From: Motiliproteus sediminis
GTDB lineage: Bacteria; Pseudomonadota; Gammaproteobacteria; Pseudomonadales; Balneatricaceae
DNA: 64,000 nt
NCBI RefSeq assembly: GCF_017912535.1
Contig: NZ_JAERQK010000005.1
Span: forward strand, 124,001-188,000
Reading direction: 5' to 3'
Both the position numbers and the translations under genes were made by a program. This document shows, piece by piece, positions 60,379 through 64,000 of this stretch. The notes under the pieces were generated by a model. That model did no database searches. It had not been told where the DNA came from and saw only the letters and a program-made list of their open reading frames with translations. The stretch's first letter is position 1; each line of letters opens with the position of its first letter.

Positions 60379-62241
60379 ATGGAAAGGCCCAGCGTAACGG
60401 TGTGGCTAGTTAAACTCAGGGGGCTCTGCTTGCGGGGTTTACTGATCGCGCTGATGATGGTGTCGTCGCCGCTTCAAGCAGTCCCTATTACCTACGATCT
60501 GGAATTTGAAACCAGCGGCCAAAGCATATGGGGGTCGGGAGAATCGATCCAGCTTAGTCAGACGCGCTTTCTGGGTGCCCAGTGGCAGGACCAGCGTGCT
60601 ACAGTCGATTTGATCGCCGGAGATGAAGAAACCAACGTTATCAACCCTGCGCGGTTGGCCTACAACGTCGCGTTCGCGTCCTGCACCGGACTGGGGTTCT
60701 CTTCCAGCGCGTGTATCAATGGGCAGAGTGCTCGGGTTCCTGTGCCTGCCCTGGGGAGCCGGCCGTCGGTGCGGTCCTGCGGCCGTTTTGCCGTAGGCTG
60801 CAATATTGCTCGTGCTGGTGATCTGACCCGACGCGCCGCTTATGACGCGGCTTTTTCTTTGTGCCGAAAAAGTTTCTCGTCTTCAGTTTGTCGCAATGGC
60901 CAATCTGCCCGTTTACCGGTGCTGGCGCTGGGTACGGCGCCGCCGGAATTCCTCAACGTGGACACGCGTACAGGCGTTGCCTTGAACGCCACATCAGATG
61001 GCCGCGTAGGGTTAGAGCTTGGGTTGGAGATCGACAGTGGCTCGGTGGATGCGACCGTGGCTTACCAGGCAACGCTCGACCTGCCGGATACCAGCTTGCT
61101 GGATAAATCACAGCCCATCAGTTTTAACCCTGACAGCATCTTGGCGGGAAGTAGTGTGCTCAATACGTCGTTTTCGACGATGGCCTTGAATGTCGATGCG
61201 ATTATGGAGCTTTCCGGGAGCGTTGGCGCGGAGGCCTGTGTGATACCCGCAGGCTGCACCACGGGCGGCACCTCATTTAATATTGATCAACGGGCTCCCG
61301 TTCTTTCCTTTAACCAAGATGGTGAGGGTGGTGTTCTGTTCCTCGGGCAGACGCCCTCGGATCTGGGTATACCCAACGCCGACGGCTTACCCTTGACCTT
61401 GGATTTCGGTGGTATCGCAAGCACCACCTTGCACCTGCCGCAACCCAATGCCACTGGCGGATTAGACCCGGTCACGCAGACCTTGCGTGCCACGGGGCAG
61501 GATGACCTGGTCGATCTGACTCTGGATCTCGACAACATTGTGGCAACCGCTGCCGGTGTGCCGGGATTGTTTGGCTCAGAGCTGGGGTTGGGCGCGCTGG
61601 GTAGTGCCGGATTTGACATCATTAACGTGGAAATGGGACCGACGATCGATCTTAAACAGGATTTTGAACTGACGCCCACTCTCTTCGTTGAACTCGCGTT
61701 TGACCAAGCCGTTATGGTCGCGGGGCAACTGGTTACGAGGCTCACATCGGCCTGGGATCTGCTGCCTGACATCACCTTCCTGGCGGATATCACCGAGGTC
61801 ACCCCGACGTTCTTTCTCAATGACGTCACCCTGTTGAATGAAACTTTCCTCGACTTTGATCTGGAATTGGGAATTGATCTGCTGCAGGTGTTCTACGATT
61901 TCGGCTTGCTGGGCGAAGGCAGCTTCGGGATCGGCAATGTTCTCGAACTGGGCGCTGATCTATTTACCTCTCCGGCGCTATTCAGCAACCTGTTCTCGCT
62001 GGGAGGGTTCGACCTGCAACTGGGCGAAAGCTTTTTGGTTAGTTTTCTGGATCCCCTGCCTGATGCGCCGGTGCTACTGGGGGCGCGCTCGGCTGCCAAT
62101 CAGATTGTGTTGGCTGCCAATCCTACTGATGTTCCGGAGCCTGCCACGCTGGCGTTACTCCTGATTGCACTGGCAATCGTCCTTTGGCGGCGGGGACTGT
62201 TTGCCCTGCCGGGCGGGATGAGAACGTGGGGTGCGGCCTAG
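60379..62241 (+). CDS. Large PEP-CTERM protein with duplicated Cys motif
   Basis: A 620-residue exported protein. The signal-like segment is LRGLLIALMMVSSPLQAVP near residues 18-36. The C-terminal VPEPATLALLLIALAIVLWR followed by RG is a PEP-CTERM signal, though an unusual 17-residue tail (LFALPGGMRTWGAA and preceding) extends past the basic end. Two repeats share AY-N/D, Cys, SSS, Cys and NGQSARxPVxALG: residues 94-129 and 153-185, with Cys pairs 102/112 and 161/170 and two more Cys (134, 141) between. The rest is beta-like and acidic. ATG 60379 follows GGGGAGG. It lies one base before the next gene. Function unknown; probably surface or matrix. Confidence 0.82.
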   Translation: MERPSVTVWLVKLRGLCLRGLLIALMMVSSPLQAVPITYDLEFETSGQSIWGSGESIQLSQTRFLGAQWQDQRATVDLIAGDEETNVINPARLAYNVAFASCTGLGFSSSACINGQSARVPVPALGSRPSVRSCGRFAVGCNIARAGDLTRRAAYDAAFSLCRKSFSSSVCRNGQSARLPVLALGTAPPEFLNVDTRTGVALNATSDGRVGLELGLEIDSGSVDATVAYQATLDLPDTSLLDKSQPISFNPDSILAGSSVLNTSFSTMALNVDAIMELSGSVGAEACVIPAGCTTGGTSFNIDQRAPVLSFNQDGEGGVLFLGQTPSDLGIPNADGLPLTLDFGGIASTTLHLPQPNATGGLDPVTQTLRATGQDDLVDLTLDLDNIVATAAGVPGLFGSELGLGALGSAGFDIINVEMGPTIDLKQDFELTPTLFVELAFDQAVMVAGQLVTRLTSAWDLLPDITFLADITEVTPTFFLNDVTLLNETFLDFDLELGIDLLQVFYDFGLLGEGSFGIGNVLELGADLFTSPALFSNLFSLGGFDLQLGESFLVSFLDPLPDAPVLLGARSAANQIVLAANPTDVPEPATLALLLIALAIVLWRRGLFALPGGMRTWGAA

Positions 62242-62242
62242 T

Positions 62243-62866
62243 ATGGGCCGTGCATCACATGGCCGTCGGGCGCGCTTCGTTCGACGGCTGCTGGCTCCCC
62301 TGATGCTGCTGCTGATCTCTTCGCCGACCTGGGGGGCTGACGCTAATCAGCGCTTCGCGATGAAAGGGGCCGGGCTCCTGAACTGCTTTGTTTACACTGG
62401 CGAGCGGCAGAAACGCTCCGATGTTTACTTCATGATCGGGGGGTGGATCGAGGGCTATCTGTCGGCGTACAACCAGTTTGTACCGCGGGTGTTCGATATC
62501 ACTTCGTTTGAATCACTGGAGTTGCTGCTGTCGGTGGTTGATAACCACTGCCGCCAGCACCCTGAGGACAAGCTACACGCCGTTTTGCAGGGGGTGTTGC
62601 GTCAACTGCAACCCGATGCGATCACCGAAGAGAGCGCGCGTGTAGAGATCGAACAAGGTGAGCGTCGCACACGGCTCTATCGGACGACGGTGACCCGGAT
62701 GCAGCAAAAGCTGACGGCGTTGGGTCTTTACCAGGGGCCCAGCGATGGCCGCTATACCGACGCAGTGCGCGCCGCCCTGATCGCCTTTCAGACCGATCTC
62801 GGTTTCGAACCGTCAGGGTTTCCCGATCAGGCCACTCTTTGGCGTTTGTTGCGCCCGGATGACTAG
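62243..62866 (+). CDS. Exported protein with C-terminal peptidoglycan-binding-like domain
   Basis: A 207-residue protein. The signal peptide is RRLLAPLMLLLISSPTWGAD. The middle part has two Cys (C48, C103) and GGWIEGYLSAYNQFVPRVFD, which faintly recalls Rap1a/HdeA-like small domains. The C-terminal 145-205 has the repeat type of PG_binding_1 (VTRMQQKLTALGLYQGPSDG, then RYTDAVRAALIAFQTDLGFE). Its start lies two bases after the PEP-CTERM stop, so the two are almost certainly cotranscribed. It could anchor or process the exported partner at the cell wall; inference only. Confidence 0.75.
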   Translation: MGRASHGRRARFVRRLLAPLMLLLISSPTWGADANQRFAMKGAGLLNCFVYTGERQKRSDVYFMIGGWIEGYLSAYNQFVPRVFDITSFESLELLLSVVDNHCRQHPEDKLHAVLQGVLRQLQPDAITEESARVEIEQGERRTRLYRTTVTRMQQKLTALGLYQGPSDGRYTDAVRAALIAFQTDLGFEPSGFPDQATLWRLLRPDD

Positions 62867-62877
62867 GGGGCGCCAGG

Positions 62878-63993
62878 TTATTGCGGCCGTACTCGCAGGA
62901 TGCGGCCGCTGTCAGTGGAGAGGTATAGCCAACCCTCCGGACTTTCAGCCAGCGCTCGAATCCGCTCATTGAGGCTCTCCAGCAAGCGCTCTTCGGCAAC
63001 TGCCTCACCCTTGTCGTTCAGGGTGACACGATTGAGGTGGGTAAGTTTAAGCGCGCCGCTGAACAGGTCGCCGCGCCAGGCCGGGAAGGCATTGCCGTGG
63101 TAGACCAGCAGCGAGCCTGGAGCGATGGATGGAGTGTAGTATTTCACCGGTTGCTCCATCCCGTCGCGGTGGGTGCCTTCGCCCACATCGAATGGCCCCC
63201 AGTACTCCTGGCCGTAGGAGATGACCGGCCAGCCGTAGTTGCCACCACGGCGGATCAGGTTGATTTCATCGCCACCGCGCGGACCGTGCTCTATTTCCCA
63301 TAGTTGCTGACGCCTATGGTCGTAGGCCAGCCCTTGGGGATTGCGGTGACCGTAGCTCCAGATCTCCGCCAGAACATCGCTACGACCGCGAAAGGGATTG
63401 TCCTCGGGGACCTGTCCGTCACGGTGCAGGCGCAGAATGCTGCCAGCGTGAGTGGTCAGGTCCTGTCCGTTGGGGCGCTCGCCGCGGTCTCCGACACCGA
63501 AGTACACATAACCCGCGTCATCGAAAGCGATTCGGCTGCCAAAGTGGCGACTGGTGCCGGTGGTGGAGCGGGTCACCAACAGATCTTCCCAGTTGCGCAG
63601 CTGGTCGCCGTTCAGTTGTGCTCGCGCCAACGTCGTCGCTCCTCGGCCCTGCACAGGCTTGCTGTAGGTAAAGTAGATCCAGCGGTCGCTGGTATAGTCG
63701 GGCTCGACAGCTACATCCAGCAGGCCCCCCTGGCCGTTGGCCCAAACAGTGGCGACACCGCTCACTTGCTGTCGGTGCCCGCTTTCTATTTTTACCAGCC
63801 AGAGCTGACCGCGCCGTTCGGTGACCAACAGAGTATCGGCATCGACAAAGGCCATCCCCCAGGGAATCTCAAAGCCGCTGGCGATCTCTTCAATCTGATA
63901 CATCATTCCTGCGCTGTTGCCCTGGGCGACGGGTGCGGCAACAGCGGGCAGGGCAGCCAGCCAGCAAAACAGTAATGACATTAGCGAGCGCAT
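62878..63993 (-). CDS. PQQ-type soluble sugar/aldose dehydrogenase family protein
   Basis: A 371-residue exported beta-propeller of the glucose/sorbosone dehydrogenase type. Signal peptide MRSLMSLLFCWLAALPAVAA; propeller motifs FEIPWGMAFVDADTLLVTER, GGLLDVAVEPDYTSDRWIYF, SRHFGSRIAFDDAGYVYFGV and WEIEHGPRGGDEINLIRRGG, where His in EHGPRGGDE is a typical cofactor-side residue. Such enzymes use pyrroloquinoline quinone to oxidise sugars in the periplasm; the E. coli homologue YliI/Asd is an example. The true substrate is unknown. The start is seven bases from the window end, so an upstream extension cannot be excluded. It is convergent with the previous gene. Confidence 0.87.
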   Translation of the reverse strand: MRSLMSLLFCWLAALPAVAAPVAQGNSAGMMYQIEEIASGFEIPWGMAFVDADTLLVTERRGQLWLVKIESGHRQQVSGVATVWANGQGGLLDVAVEPDYTSDRWIYFTYSKPVQGRGATTLARAQLNGDQLRNWEDLLVTRSTTGTSRHFGSRIAFDDAGYVYFGVGDRGERPNGQDLTTHAGSILRLHRDGQVPEDNPFRGRSDVLAEIWSYGHRNPQGLAYDHRRQQLWEIEHGPRGGDEINLIRRGGNYGWPVISYGQEYWGPFDVGEGTHRDGMEQPVKYYTPSIAPGSLLVYHGNAFPAWRGDLFSGALKLTHLNRVTLNDKGEAVAEERLLESLNERIRALAESPEGWLYLSTDSGRILRVRPQ

Positions 63994-64000
63994 GATGGGG

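Overview
The window comes from a GC-rich, aerobic gammaproteobacterium. The evidence is the pepA-holC-valS cluster divergent from lptFG, the prfB-lysS pair, a DNA polymerase II, a fimT-pilVWX-pilY1-pilE minor-pilin operon, a LiuR-type regulator of branched-chain acyl-CoA catabolism, polyhydroxyalkanoate genes and PEP-CTERM proteins. A complete mevalonate operon is uncommon in this class. Together with PHA, PEP-CTERM and Val/Ile catabolism it points to a marine Cellvibrionales/Spongiibacteraceae-like lineage; that placement is inference.

Layout. 1-2.6 kb: the end of argG, a TPR protein with a degenerate receiver, and an orphan OmpR-type regulator. 2.6-11.3 kb: a tightly overlapping operon with HMG-CoA reductase, type 2 IPP isomerase, HMG-CoA synthase, two GHMP kinases, diphosphomevalonate decarboxylase and polB. 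11.3-16.6 kb (minus): the minor-pilin operon. 16.9-19.1 kb (minus): PHA synthase and a small unknown gene. 19.3-24 kb: pfkA, rimO, an HDOD protein and a GDP-mannose hydrolase. 24-31.5 kb: valS-holC-pepA facing lptF-lptG. 31.5-42.6 kb: mostly housekeeping genes (gloA, phasin, flavodoxin, dgkA, an mlaC-like gene, a Na+/H+ antiporter, prfB, lysS, ung, yaeQ). 42.6-43.5 kb: an AT-rich gap with a small coiled-coil gene. 43.5-55.3 kb: branched-chain amino acid and propionate catabolism. 55.3-64 kb: an accessory stretch with two PEP-CTERM proteins, LuxR and response regulators, an aldo/keto reductase and a sugar-dehydrogenase-like protein.

How the genes work together. The mevalonate operon turns acetyl-CoA and acetoacetyl-CoA into IPP and DMAPP, and the thiolase at 45.6 kb could supply acetoacetyl-CoA. 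The valine operon (isobutyryl-CoA dehydrogenase, enoyl-CoA hydratase, 3-hydroxyisobutyryl-CoA hydrolase, 3-hydroxyisobutyrate dehydrogenase) sits beside a divergent AraC regulator. Three near-identical 16-bp palindromes lie before liuR and the divergent solute-binding gene, before the thiolase, and before the prpE-HSD10-maoC operon. They look like LiuR operators tying transport and Ile/propionate metabolism into one local regulon.

Most notable: a promoter, tandem repeat and terminator hairpin packed in front of the mevalonate operon; the three LiuR-like sites; a prfB without its usual programmed frameshift; a second, partial maoC 3' end flanking a PEP-CTERM/LuxR insert; a 45-bp nested dyad before a receiver gene; and a PEP-CTERM protein with a duplicated Cys motif coupled to a peptidoglycan-binding-domain protein. 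No rRNA, tRNA, CRISPR array, transposase or prophage gene was seen.
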